Positions 25,661 to 34,939 of a stretch of 64,000 nucleotides of DNA are shown piece after piece. Positions within the stretch are counted from its first letter, which is position 1; every line of letters begins with the position of its first letter. The notes below the pieces were generated by a model that did not search any database, was not told the origin of the DNA, and saw only the letters and a list, made by a program, of their open reading frames with translations. Where the stretch lies: positions 2,748,001-2,812,000 of the forward strand of contig NZ_CP134605.1 in the NCBI RefSeq assembly GCF_031844685.1, in the 5' to 3' direction. Made by a program: the position numbers and the translations under genes. This DNA comes from Streptomyces sp. ITFR-21. GTDB lineage: Bacteria; Actinomycetota; Actinomycetes; Streptomycetales; Streptomycetaceae.

Positions 25661-27010
25661 ATGCTCGCCGATCCCGCGCCGATGCCGCCCGCGTACGACT
25701 CAGGGGACACCGCCTGGCTGCTCGCCTCCACCGCGATGGTACTGCTGATGACACCGGCACTGGCGTTCTTCTACGGCGGCATGGTGCGCGGCAGGCACGT
25801 CCTGATGATGATCAAAATGAGTTTCGCCGCACTCGCCTTCGGCACCCTCCTCTGGTGGGCCGTCGGCTATTCGCTGGCCTTCGGTCCCGACGTCGGCGGC
25901 GTCGGTCTGATCGGCGGAGTCGATCACGCGTTCATGCGGGGGGTCGGCCTCACCACCCTGACCGGCGATATCCCCACATATCTCTACAGCACGTTCCAGA
26001 TGGGCTTCGCGATCATCACCGTCGCACTGATCAGCGGATCGATCGCGGACCGCGCCACCATGAAGGGCTGGCTCGTCTTCGTGGTCCTGTGGCTGCTCAT
26101 CGTCTACGTCCCCCTCGCCCACTGGGTGTTCGACCCGAACGGCTGGATCGTCAAGCACCTCGGGGCACTTGACTTCGCCGGCGGGCTGCCGGTGGAGCTG
26201 AACTCCGGCGTCGCCGGGCTGGCCGTGGCCCTCGCGCTCCGCGCCCCGCGCGACCTGGCCCGCCAGGAAGAGCGACCGAGCAACATCCCGCTCGTCGTCA
26301 TCGGCGCCGGACTGCTCTGGTTCGGCTGGTTCGGCTTCAACTCGGGCTCCGCGCTCACGGATCAGGGCACGGCGGCGGCAGCCTTCCTCAACACCCAACT
26401 GGGCGCCGCGGGCGCCATGGCCACCTGGCCGCTCGTGGAGAAGCGGCGCACCGGCCGCGTCACCACCGTGGGGGTCGTCTCCGCAGCCGTCGCGGGTATG
26501 GTCGCGATCACTCCGGCCTGCGGGGAGGTCAACACCCTGGGAGCCGTCATCACCGGTCTGGTAGTCGGCGCCGTCTGCGCGTACGCCATTACCCTGAAGT
26601 ACCGCCTCGGCGTGGACGACACCCTGGACGTCGTCGGCGTACACGGTGCCGGCGGCCTCGTCGGCCTGGTCATGGTGGGGCTGTTCGCCACCTCACGCAT
26701 CAGTGGGACCGAGGGCCTCTTCTACGGCGGCGGCTGGAGCCTGCTGGGCAAACAGCTCATCGCCATCCTCTCCGTGACGGCCTTCTCCTTCGTCCTCACC
26801 TGGATCATCGCGAAGGCGGTGGACACCACCGTCGGATTCCGCTCCGGGCAGCGGTACGACGCGGTTCCGGGCGAAGAGGCGGAACGGGCCTACGACTTCG
26901 GGACCGCCGAACGTCTGGAGGCGCTGGTCTCCGGAAAGCCGGCCGGCAGCGACTCCGAACTCATCCAGGAGATCAGCCGGCTGCTCAAGAACCGGGAGGA
27001 GGCGAGTTAG
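25661..27010 (+). CDS. amt: Ammonium transporter (Amt family)
   Basis: The protein has 449 residues and eleven membrane segments. Amt signatures include MLMTPALAFFYGGMVRGRHV (here LLMTPALAFFYGGMV), FAGGLPVELNSGVAGLAVAL and GLLWFGWFGFNSGSAL. The pore His pair appears in LDVVGVHGAGGLVG and near DFAGG, where the first His is replaced by the family variant (VELNSGV in place of VHI), so one of the twin pore His may be altered. The C-terminal 70-residue cytoplasmic tail is typical. It is 42 bases after ureD, so urea-derived ammonia can be recovered or balanced. No glnK follows. Confidence 0.9.
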   Translation: MLADPAPMPPAYDSGDTAWLLASTAMVLLMTPALAFFYGGMVRGRHVLMMIKMSFAALAFGTLLWWAVGYSLAFGPDVGGVGLIGGVDHAFMRGVGLTTLTGDIPTYLYSTFQMGFAIITVALISGSIADRATMKGWLVFVVLWLLIVYVPLAHWVFDPNGWIVKHLGALDFAGGLPVELNSGVAGLAVALALRAPRDLARQEERPSNIPLVVIGAGLLWFGWFGFNSGSALTDQGTAAAAFLNTQLGAAGAMATWPLVEKRRTGRVTTVGVVSAAVAGMVAITPACGEVNTLGAVITGLVVGAVCAYAITLKYRLGVDDTLDVVGVHGAGGLVGLVMVGLFATSRISGTEGLFYGGGWSLLGKQLIAILSVTAFSFVLTWIIAKAVDTTVGFRSGQRYDAVPGEEAERAYDFGTAERLEALVSGKPAGSDSELIQEISRLLKNREEAS

Positions 27011-27065
27011 CGGCGACCCTACCGGTTCGCCCGGCTGCGCCCCGGGTCGCACCCGCCGGGGGCGA

Positions 27066-27254
27066 TCAGGTGCGGCACCCCGGCAGCAGCCCCTCGGGCT
27101 CCGGCTGCCGCTGTCGAGCGGGAGCCGCCTCGACCCCGGCGGAGAGAACGGCGGCGAGGGTCACCACAGCGGCACCACCGAACGCTGAGGTCGCGAGGAT
27201 CCACAGCGCGCCGGTGGTCGCGTTGCCGTCGAAGTAGACCGTGTTGCGCACCAC
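27066..27254 (-). CDS. Possible small single-span membrane protein
   Basis: A 62-residue frame from GTG 27254 has one clear hydrophobic segment (ALWILATSAFGGAAVVTLAA) and a polar Pro/Gln-rich tail ending LPGCRT. No family is recognised. It lies convergent to amt and on the same strand as the GMC oxidoreductase. It may be spurious: there is no good ribosome-binding site. Confidence 0.3.
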   Translation of the reverse strand: MVRNTVYFDGNATTGALWILATSAFGGAAVVTLAAVLSAGVEAAPARQRQPEPEGLLPGCRT

Positions 27255-27353
27255 GGTCGTACCGGGCCCCGGGCGGCTGGGCAGCAGGCGCTGCGCGGCG
27301 TCGAGGTTCCAGGTCTGCCGGGTGGCGCCCAGAGTCTCCTGCCGGACGAGGTC

Positions 27354-27394
27354 CTTCGGGCAGGCTGAAGACGCCGTCTTCAGCCTGCCCGAAG
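27354..27394. terminator. Perfect 19-bp inverted repeat, bidirectional terminator
   Basis: CTTCGGGCAGGCTGAAGAC pairs perfectly with its complement across a three-base loop. It sits 26 bases beyond the GMC gene stop and downstream of amt, between convergent transcription units, so it likely ends both. Confidence 0.88.
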
Positions 27395-27420
27395 TCCGCG
27401 CATCCGTCGGTGCGGCCTCG

Positions 27421-29010
27421 TCACTCCTCCAGGATGAAGTCGGCGGCGATCCAGCCCGTCACCATGGCCGGGGCGGCGGTGTTGCCGGCGACCTGGACCG
27501 GGAGGACGGAGGCGTCGACGACTCGCAGGCCGGTGACACCGCGGACGCGAAGCCGCGCGTCGACCACGTCCTCGTCGTCGGGACCCATCGCGTTCGCCCC
27601 GACGGCGTGGTAGATGCCGGAGCCGGTGTCGAGGGCGTAGCGGAGTACCTCGTCCGCGGTGGAGACGCCGGCTCCGGGGAACTCCTCGTCGAGGACGTAG
27701 TCGGCAAGGGGTCCCTTCGCCACCACCGACCGTGCGATGTCCAGGATGGGGGCAGTGGCCGCGCGATCCGCCTCGTCCTGGAGGAACCGGGCTTCGATGA
27801 TCGGCGCGTTTTCCGGCAGCCGCCCGCTGAGGTGCACGGAACCGGTGGTGTTGGGCCTCATCTGGTAGCCCATGAACATGATGCCGGAGTGCTTCGCCAG
27901 CTTCATGGACGGGCTGGAGGTGTCCAGCGCCATCGGCACCCAGATCCCCTGGATGTCCGGCCGGTCGAGGTCGGGCGAGGACTTGAACTGGCAGATGAGG
28001 TCGTAGCCACCGGTGGCGATGGGCCCGCCGCGGGAGAGGAGGTACTTCAGCCCTTCCCAGCCTTGCTTGGGCACGGAGTTGAGCTGCTGGGTCGGGCCGA
28101 TCTGCTGCTTGAGCCGCACCTGGATGCTGACCCCGCGCTGCTCGATGACCCGCTCGCCGACGTTGGGGCTCTCCACTCGCGGTTCGACACCCGCGGCGCG
28201 GAGGATGTCGGGCCGGCCGATGCCCGAGCGCTCCAGCAGCAGCGTGGACTCCACCGAGCCGCCCGAGAGGATGACTTCCTTCCGCGCCCGGTACTCCACG
28301 GCATGATCACCCTTGCGGGCCCTGACTCCGACGACCCGGTTGCCGTCGAAGACGAGATAGCCGGCCTTGGTGCGGGTGGCGACGGTCAGGTTCTTCCGCT
28401 TGCGCACCGGGCGGACGAACGCGCTGTAGGCGCTGGTGCGCAGACCGTTGCGGATGGTCGACGGAGTAAACCCGATGCGCTCATGGTCGTACGCGTTGGT
28501 GTCGTCGACCTGCTCCCACCCATGGGCTTGCGCCGAGCCCAGGATCGCCCGCACCACCTCGTCGTCGTTCTCGGCGATGGAGACGCCGAGGGGCCCGCCG
28601 GCGCCGCGCATGTCGGAGGCGCCGAGGGAGTGGTCCTCCATGGTCCGGTAAGCGGCCAGGGCCGCCTCCCAGTCCCAGCCGGGGTTGCCCCGCGCGGCCA
28701 GGCCGTCCCAGTCCGCGGCGGCACCCCGGGTCCACATCATGCCGTTGACGGCTGTGGAACCGCCCAGCACCTTGCCCCGGGTCCAGTCCTCGACCTGGCG
28801 ACCTGGGCCGACCGGCTGGGTCTTGTAGTGGTATGTGTAGCGGTCACCCTTGAGCGTGAAATAGAAACCCTTGGGGATGTAGAGCATGGGGTTGGTGTCC
28901 GCGCCCCCGTATTCCAGCAGCAGGACCTCGTGCCGCGGGTTCTCGGAAAGCCGGTTGGCGAGCACTGAGCCCGCCGCCCCAGCGCCAACGATGATGTAGT
29001 CGTACTGCAC
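27421..29010 (-). CDS. GMC-family FAD-dependent oxidoreductase (choline/alcohol dehydrogenase type)
   Basis: The protein has 529 residues, starting at GTG 29010 with GGAAGAAG upstream. The FAD-binding start is [20 protein letters not shown], and the GMC signature [18 protein letters not shown] and the second GMC motif ([18 protein letters not shown]) are present. Near the C-terminus the catalytic pair region shows [11 protein letters not shown] (His) and [10 protein letters not shown] (Asn). The family oxidises primary alcohols, choline or other hydroxyl compounds; the substrate cannot be told. It is divergent from a TetR regulator across 156 bases, which implies control by that protein. Confidence 0.88.
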   Translation of the reverse strand: MQYDYIIVGAGAAGSVLANRLSENPRHEVLLLEYGGADTNPMLYIPKGFYFTLKGDRYTYHYKTQPVGPGRQVEDWTRGKVLGGSTAVNGMMWTRGAAADWDGLAARGNPGWDWEAALAAYRTMEDHSLGASDMRGAGGPLGVSIAENDDEVVRAILGSAQAHGWEQVDDTNAYDHERIGFTPSTIRNGLRTSAYSAFVRPVRKRKNLTVATRTKAGYLVFDGNRVVGVRARKGDHAVEYRARKEVILSGGSVESTLLLERSGIGRPDILRAAGVEPRVESPNVGERVIEQRGVSIQVRLKQQIGPTQQLNSVPKQGWEGLKYLLSRGGPIATGGYDLICQFKSSPDLDRPDIQGIWVPMALDTSSPSMKLAKHSGIMFMGYQMRPNTTGSVHLSGRLPENAPIIEARFLQDEADRAATAPILDIARSVVAKGPLADYVLDEEFPGAGVSTADEVLRYALDTGSGIYHAVGANAMGPDDEDVVDARLRVRGVTGLRVVDASVLPVQVAGNTAAPAMVTGWIAADFILEE

Positions 29011-29106
29011 AGCGGAGCTTCTTCCTGTGGTCCTGTCCCCCTGCCACCGGGGCGGGCCCCGCCCGCCCCGGTTCGACTGCTTTGCCTTCCCTGCCACCAT
29101 ACCTCT

Positions 29107-29151
29107 GAAACGGGGATCTATCCACGTTTCCCTTTCCAGTCGTACGGACTG
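29107..29151. promoter_or_regulatory. Two inverted repeats in the GMC/tetR intergenic region
   Basis: CAGTC-GTACG-GACTG lies at 29137-29151, 15 bases before the tetR start, and GAAACG-N12-CGTTTC at 29107-29130. Both have the size and position of TetR-family operators for an auto-regulated divergent pair. Confidence 0.6.
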
Positions 29152-29166
29152 AGTAGGGTGGGGAGC

Positions 29167-29847
29167 ATGACCGCCCCCCGGCAACGCCCTCGCAAGGACC
29201 AACTGCGCAACCGTGAGGCGCTGATCACAGCGGCGCGCGAGGTGTTCACGCGGCACGGGATCGACGGCCCGCTGGACGTGATAGCCAGGCGAGCCGGAGT
29301 GGGCAATGCCACCCTTTACCGGCATTTCCCGACCCGGCGCGACCTCATCAGCGCGATTCTCGTCGTCAACCTGCGACGCAGTGAAGCCGTGCTGGCCGAA
29401 GCGATGGACCGGGCGAGCGGCGGGGACGGAGTCCGGTCCTTCCTGGAGTGGCTGTTCGCCGAACAGATCGACAACCCCGCGTACATGAGCGCCCTGCGCG
29501 CCATCCCGTCAGGCCAGAACGCCGAGGTCGACCGGCTGCGGGGAAAGACCCTGGCCGACCTCGAACTTCTCGTCGAACGCGCCAAGGCCGAAGGATCGAT
29601 TCGGGCCGACCGGTGGATCGAGGACCTCCTGCTCGCGTTGGCCCTCAACGAGCAGCTCGCCCACAGCGGGTTCGGCGACCCGGCGAGCGCTTCCCGCAGG
29701 TTCCTCGATCTCACCCTCGCCTCCCTGACCGCCTCCCCGCCGCCCGCGCCGCCGAGCCCGCCGACGCCCCGTTCCGTGCTGGAACTGCGACGCACCCTCG
29801 GACACGCGTTGGCGGGCCTGCCGTACCGGGAAGGACCGGCCGAATGA
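29167..29847 (+). CDS. TetR-family transcriptional regulator
   Basis: The protein has 226 residues from ATG 29167. The N-terminal helix-turn-helix reads [19 protein letters not shown], then [20 protein letters not shown], standard for TetR. The C-terminal ligand domain ends in a Pro-rich segment ([13 protein letters not shown]) and a short helix. It is divergent from the GMC oxidoreductase and most likely represses it; the inducer is probably the alcohol substrate or a related compound. Confidence 0.88.
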   Translation: MTAPRQRPRKDQLRNREALITAAREVFTRHGIDGPLDVIARRAGVGNATLYRHFPTRRDLISAILVVNLRRSEAVLAEAMDRASGGDGVRSFLEWLFAEQIDNPAYMSALRAIPSGQNAEVDRLRGKTLADLELLVERAKAEGSIRADRWIEDLLLALALNEQLAHSGFGDPASASRRFLDLTLASLTASPPPAPPSPPTPRSVLELRRTLGHALAGLPYREGPAE

Positions 29848-30096
29848 TGAGTTGACGCCCTCGGAGCGCCGCGGGGGCTCCCGGCGGCCGCAGGGGAGCG
29901 GCTCGGGGAAAACGTGGTGCCCTCCCCGTATTGATCCGGTCACACCGCGCGTCGCGGCCCGGTCGGCGCTCGACCCACGACGGCTCCGGGTCCGACTCCG
30001 CTTGAACGTGAGCGTCCGGCGGCTCTCACGGTGACCGCCTCTGGGACGGATGCCGGACGGTCACCGGACAGCAACGAGTGCCGCTTCGAAGCCGCG

Positions 30097-32214
30097 CTAC
30101 CGCCGGACGGCGGGGACCTCAGGCTTCATGACCGCGGAGACCAGGCACCGCAACGACGCCAAGTGCTCGTCGTCGGCGGCGAAGGGAGATGATGCGTTCC
30201 CGGAAGGGAGAACGGGCAGGGCGGGGCCGTCCTGGCCGAGCCGCGACACCGTGTGCGCGAGGTATCCCAGGTTCTGCGCGATGGTGGCCGCCGCGCCGCG
30301 TCCATCGACAGGCGCGGACACGGTCAGGTGGCGCAACGCGACGGTGAGGGCTCGGTGGGCCTCGACCTGCGCGCGGGTGCGGCTCCGATCCGCGCGGGTC
30401 AACGCGGGCCGCATCAGTACCGCGGCGTGCCACCGGTGGCTGTGTGCGTCGACCTGCCGTATGCGCAGCGGTAGACGCGTGTCGTCGGCGTTCGGTCGGG
30501 AACCGGTGCCGGCCAGTTCGTCGAGCAGAGTGCTGGTCGCCTGCACGAACCCGCTGCGCGCGAGGTCGACGGTGTCCCGTGCCCGGACCGGCAGTACGCC
30601 GAACGCCATGCCGACGGCCAGGGCCGCGCCGAGGGCGGTCTCCGACAGCCGGGTCGGAACAAGCGCCGACTCGTAGTGATGCATGGCGGCGTAGGTCTGG
30701 AAGACGCAGACGGTGATGAAGAAGGCGAGGAACGTATAGGACACGGGCGCCAGGTAGTGGCCCAGCAGGCAGCTCACGAGTACGACACAGATGACCGGGC
30801 CCGAACGGCCGTCCAGCAGAGTTGTCACCGGCACAGCGGCCAGGCACCCCGCGAGGGTTCCGATGAGCCGGTGAGCGCCCTTGACGAGGGTCTGCTCCCG
30901 GGTCGTCGGCCCGAGAAGAACGATGAAGACCGCGATGAGCGACCAGTAGTACTGCGTCGACGAGATGAGACGTCCCAGCAGAATGGCGAGCGCGACCGCC
31001 AAGGCGGCCTGGGTCGCGTAGCGTGTGGTCACATCCGCCAGGAGCCGGCGGAGCGAGGCCAGACGAGGACGGCCGGCGGCGGTGTCCGCCCCGCGGGCCC
31101 GAGGACTGACGCCCGTCGCCGCCGGGGCGGCGACGGGGGTGAACCCGACCGCGGCGAACTCCGGCAGGGGTTCCTCCTGCCAGTCCCGTCCGGCTCGCAG
31201 GAAAGCCAGGGCCGAGTCCGCGAGGACACCGAGGGCGTCGTCGTGGTCGGCCTCACCCGCCGGGGTCCGGACCGCGCGTATCCGCAGCGCCTCGTCCCAC
31301 GCTGCCTGGTGCTCACCTCGGGCAAGGGGCCGCAGGAGGCCCAGGGCCTGCGCACGGGCGGCGGCGGGGTGCGCGGGTCGCTCGTCCAGCGCCCCGCCGA
31401 GGTCGCGGACCGCGTGCGCGAGAGAGTCCGCGGCGACCTGGCTCTCAAGGAGCCGACGGCGTACATGGGCGGCGCGTCCGCCCGGTGCGAACACCGGCGC
31501 GTACGCGAGCCAGCCTTCGACCGCCAGGGCGGAGGAGCCCAGGACGGCATGGCGCGCGCTGAACCGCCGGGCACGGGAAGAACGGTCGGGGGCCTCGAGC
31601 AGTCGGCAGGCCGCCGCGAAGAGCAGTTCGCCGCGTGCGCGCCAGGCACGGAGCGCGTGGCGCAGCGAGGCTCGCGGCCGGTGGCGGAACACGGTCAGCG
31701 ACAGAACGCCGCTGCACACGCCGGCAAGCACCTGCGCCCAGAGCAGATAGGGCAGCTCGGACGCCGGGGGCCGGATGACCACACCCATGTAGTAGCCGGC
31801 CCAGGACAGCAGACCCATGATCACGAAGGGAGGGCCGAGCCGGCGGACCTGTACCGCGAGGAAGGTCAGGACGACAAATCCGAACAGCACGCCGGTGAAT
31901 CCGGACGAGGTCCGGACGACGACCGCCGCGGCGAGCCCCGCGCCGGCGGCCACCGGTTGCAGGGCGGCGAAGCGGACGCGGTGCCGCCAGGAGGGGTGCA
32001 GAAGGGCGCCCGACGCCTGCATCGCGGCGACCCCGCCGACGAGCATGCCCGTCAGGGCGCCGCGTCCCCCGAAGGGTACGGGTGAGAGCACATACTCGAC
32101 GGCCAGCGTGACGCCCAGGCAGACGGTCGCGGCCCACGCGCCGCGCCAGCGTGCGAGCCCGGGATCGAGGGCAGCCCAACGACTGCCGATACGGGCGGCA
32201 CTCCTGCGGATCAT
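30097..32214 (-). CDS. FUSC-family membrane protein
   Basis: The protein has 705 residues, with ATG at 32214 behind GGGAG. Two blocks of membrane helices (about 25-165 and 405-545) are separated and followed by cytoplasmic domains. The second block contains YYWSLIAVFIVLLGPTTREQ and GAHRLIGTLAGCLAAVPVT, the fusaric-acid-resistance/aromatic-acid exporter (FUSC, YccS-like) pattern. Such proteins are linked to efflux of aromatic acids or other toxic compounds. The gene stands alone between tetR and an accessory region, with a clear palindrome in its promoter. Confidence 0.85.
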   Translation of the reverse strand: MIRRSAARIGSRWAALDPGLARWRGAWAATVCLGVTLAVEYVLSPVPFGGRGALTGMLVGGVAAMQASGALLHPSWRHRVRFAALQPVAAGAGLAAAVVVRTSSGFTGVLFGFVVLTFLAVQVRRLGPPFVIMGLLSWAGYYMGVVIRPPASELPYLLWAQVLAGVCSGVLSLTVFRHRPRASLRHALRAWRARGELLFAAACRLLEAPDRSSRARRFSARHAVLGSSALAVEGWLAYAPVFAPGGRAAHVRRRLLESQVAADSLAHAVRDLGGALDERPAHPAAARAQALGLLRPLARGEHQAAWDEALRIRAVRTPAGEADHDDALGVLADSALAFLRAGRDWQEEPLPEFAAVGFTPVAAPAATGVSPRARGADTAAGRPRLASLRRLLADVTTRYATQAALAVALAILLGRLISSTQYYWSLIAVFIVLLGPTTREQTLVKGAHRLIGTLAGCLAAVPVTTLLDGRSGPVICVVLVSCLLGHYLAPVSYTFLAFFITVCVFQTYAAMHHYESALVPTRLSETALGAALAVGMAFGVLPVRARDTVDLARSGFVQATSTLLDELAGTGSRPNADDTRLPLRIRQVDAHSHRWHAAVLMRPALTRADRSRTRAQVEAHRALTVALRHLTVSAPVDGRGAAATIAQNLGYLAHTVSRLGQDGPALPVLPSGNASSPFAADDEHLASLRCLVSAVMKPEVPAVRR

Positions 32215-32262
32215 CTCCCTGCCTCACCTGCCCCTGGGGCATCCCGTCAACGACATCGATAA

Positions 32263-32275
32263 ATGTATCATACAT
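32263..32275 (-). promoter_or_regulatory. Palindrome ATGTAT-C-ATACAT upstream of FUSC gene
   Basis: A perfect six-base inverted repeat in an AT-rich island (AAATGTATCATACATATATA) lies about 50 bases before the FUSC start. Size and setting fit an operator for a TetR, PadR or MarR regulator overlapping a promoter. Confidence 0.6.
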
Positions 32276-33074
32276 ATATAGGGTGGGAGGGGTGTACGCC
32301 GCCAGCGCGGAGCCGCCAGGCGCGGCTGCTGCCGCCGCCGGTGCGCCCCACAGTCGGCCCCGGTTTTCTCTCCCCGATGTGACTCGCTATACGGATTTCC
32401 CCGGCCAACCGATGGTGATCGACACTTCCTTCGGTATCGATGAGGGCCGCGAGATCCACGCAGAGAACGTGTTCTGAGCGACGATCACGTGCTCCTCCCA
32501 TGCCCGCCGTCCCCGCCCACCGCGTCCCGACCGCGACCATCGCAGTCGTCAAGGACTGCGTCGTGAAGGACGTGAACCCACAGGGGGTCACGGACGTCAC
32601 TGCCACGTCACGCGCCCAGGTTGACCGCCTCGACCAGGTCGCGCAGCACCTCGCCGACGCCCGCGCAGACTGGCCGCGCACACCAGGAGGCCGGCGAAGC
32701 CGCCGAGCGGCCACCGGGATCAGCGCTGGCGCGGTCGGCCGAAGCGGAGGACAGCGCTTGTCGAACCTCCACAATCCACCCCCTACGGAACCGACAGGCA
32801 TCGGCATCCGCAATGACAGCAGCAGCCCTGCCTCACCCCCCGTACGCCGAGGAAAGCCGACTTGAACCGGCGGTGCCGCAGGCTCTGCCACCGCAGCTGC
32901 TCCCTCAAGCGCCAGGACACGCCGAAGGTCAGCGGTCACTACCCGGTAGGCATTGCCGAGCCTCAGCACCTTGCACGGGTACTCGCCTTGCTTTGCGAGG
33001 CGGTAGCCAGTGCTCCGCCCGATGGGAAGGATCTTGTCAACCGTCCGCGGATCCACCGTGGGCGGCAACGCCAT
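32268..33074 (-). pseudogene. Excisionase-like helix-turn-helix remnant with degenerate tail
   Basis: From ATG 33074 the first 65 residues (MALPPTVDPRTVDKILPIGR, STGYRLAKQGEYPCKVLRLG, NAYRVVTADLRRVL) match the small helix-turn-helix excisionases of actinomycete integrative elements, normally 60-75 residues long. The frame then stays open to 32268 but reads as Arg/Pro-rich noise, so the natural end was probably lost. No integrase or replication gene lies beside it. It is a likely leftover of an old integrative element. On the opposite strand, 32370-32477 carries a short coding-looking fragment ending GREIHAENVF, also unassigned. Confidence 0.5.
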
Positions 33075-33356
33075 CACATACGTGCGCAGCAGGGTCACCC
33101 CCGTCGAACGTCCCATCAGCTTCAGTCAACGCGCCGCCCGCCTCGCCTCGGCCCTGAGGGTGGAATTCGCTTCCGAGGGGAAGCTCACCGCTACAGGCGA
33201 CGGCAATCCCCGAGGACCGCCGGTTCACCCGGACGAGCAACCACGGCCGGCGACACCACAGCAGGCCTCGACTGACCACCGTGCCAGCGCCCCGGACTCC
33301 CCCCTCCGGCCCCTGCGGAGCCGGACCGGTCGAACACCTGGCGCGTTGGGGTGCCC

Positions 33357-33683
33357 ATGTATGAGATGAGGCCGGCCACCCGCACGGACCGCCAGGACAT
33401 CGCGGACCTGATCCGGGCCCGCACCACGTGGCTGCGCGAGCGCGGCATCGACACCGCGCTCCTGGACTTCTCCGTGGCCCAGGACCTCGCCGGTGAGGAG
33501 GGGGAGGACGGGCAGGCGATGGTCTGGGGGGCCTGCGAGGACGGGCAGGTCTTCGGTGTCACGGTGACGCTGTCCACCATGCCCGAGGGCACCTGGGCCG
33601 ATGACGAACTGCGGGTGCCCGCACTGCTGATGACCGGCACCTGGACCCACCCAAAACGCCGGTCCGACCAGCTCGGCCGCTGA
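33357..33683 (+). pseudogene. GNAT acetyltransferase, 3' end lost to IS insertion
   Basis: About 108 residues start at ATG 33357 (MYEMRPATRTDRQDIADLIR) and run to TWTHPKRRSDQLGR. The first half of a GNAT fold is visible, including the strand before the acetyl-CoA loop, but the acetyl-CoA-binding motif is missing. The stop codon TGA (33681-33683) is itself the first three bases of the IS3-family element. The gene was therefore cut by that insertion. Substrate unknown. Confidence 0.75.
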
Positions 33684-33750
33684 GGTGCCCCGAAGCTTCC
33701 GGACAGGGACCCAATAGGGTTGTCCTGTCAAGGAAACGAGGAAGCACGAA

Positions 33751-34041
33751 GTGGCACCACCCGGTAAGTACACCCCGCAGTTCCGTGAGGAAGCTGTCCA
33801 AGTCGCACTCCAGTCCTGTAGGACCATCTCTGAGACGGCCCGCGAGCTCGAATTGAACCCGGAGACGCTCCGGGGATGGGTGAAAAAGTACCAGAAGCAG
33901 AACGAGCCAGCGGCAGGTTCGCCGTTGACGCTGGACGAGCGGGCACGCCTGAAGGAACAGGACCGGCGTATCCGTGAACTGGAGACGGAGAACGTTTTCC
34001 TGAAAAAATGCGCGGCGTACTTCGCGAAGGATCCCCGGTAG
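33751..34041 (+). CDS. IS3-family transposase OrfA
   Basis: The 96-residue protein starts at GTG 33751. The helix-turn-helix is FREEAVQVALQSCRTISETA, then RELELNPETLRGWVKKYQ, and a C-terminal leucine-zipper-like stretch (RIRELETENVFLKKCAAYF) follows. A run of six A at 34003-34009 near its end is a good site for the -1 ribosomal shift that joins OrfA to OrfB in this family. Confidence 0.9.
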   Translation: MAPPGKYTPQFREEAVQVALQSCRTISETARELELNPETLRGWVKKYQKQNEPAAGSPLTLDERARLKEQDRRIRELETENVFLKKCAAYFAKDPR

Positions 34042-34930
34042 TGAGCAGGTACGGGTTCATCGAGACGATGCGGCCCGACACCACGGAGTACGCGCATCCC
34101 GGCGAGTTCATGTGTGAACGGCTCGACGTGTCCAAGTCCGGCTATTACGAATGGCGGAACCGCCCGGAATCCGCCACAGTCCAGCGGCGCGAGGAATTGA
34201 AACTGCTCACCAAGAAGGCATTCGACATGTCGGACAGCACCTACGGATACCGGCGCGTCCACGCCCAGCTCGTCCGCTGGGGCCGCCCCGCCGACCGGGA
34301 GCTGGTCCGCCTGCTGATGCGTGAGCTGGGTCTGGCGCCCTGCCAACCAAGCCGAAGCGGTGGTCGCTCACCCAGGCCGCAGCCAGCGACGTGCCGGACC
34401 TTGTCGGCCGGAACTTCACCGCCGACGCGCCCGGCGAAAAACTCGTCGGCGACATAACCTACGTAAAAACCGGAGAAGGCTGGCTTTATCTCGCAACCGT
34501 CATCGACTGCTGCACGAAGGAAGTCATCGGCTACGCGATGGACGACCACTACCAAATTCCTCTCATATCCCAGGCCATCCGCAACGCGGCGCGGAACAGG
34601 AAACTCGCCGACGGTGCAATATTCCACTCCGATCGCGGATCGAACTACATGTCCGCCGAGTTCGCGGCGACGCTGAAACGGTTCGGACTCCGCCGGTCAT
34701 CCGGACGTACCGGCGTCTGCTGGGATAACGCGATGGCGGAATCATTCTTCGGCGCTCTGAAGAACGAGCGGGTTTCCCGCGTGACGTACCCGACCCGAGA
34801 GGACGCCCGACAGGACATCACCCGATACATCGAACTCTGGTACAATCACAAACGCCTCCACTCGGCTGTCGGATACCGCCCACCGCGAGAAGTTCACGCC
34901 GAATACATGGAGTTTCGTATAGCCGCGTGA
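34008..34930 (+). pseudogene. IS3-family transposase OrfB, frameshifted
   Basis: The first frame runs MRGVLREGSPVVSRYGFIET to ELGLAPCQP and then breaks near 34345; the integrase core continues in another frame from PKRWSLTQAAASDVPDLVG to the stop at 34930. The core has DITYVKTGEGWLYLATVIDC (first Asp), HSDRGSNYMS (second Asp) and NAMAESFFGALKNE (Glu). One base appears missing where CCN-AAG would be expected. The element is probably unable to move by itself. Confidence 0.8.
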
Positions 34931-34939
34931 AATAAACTG

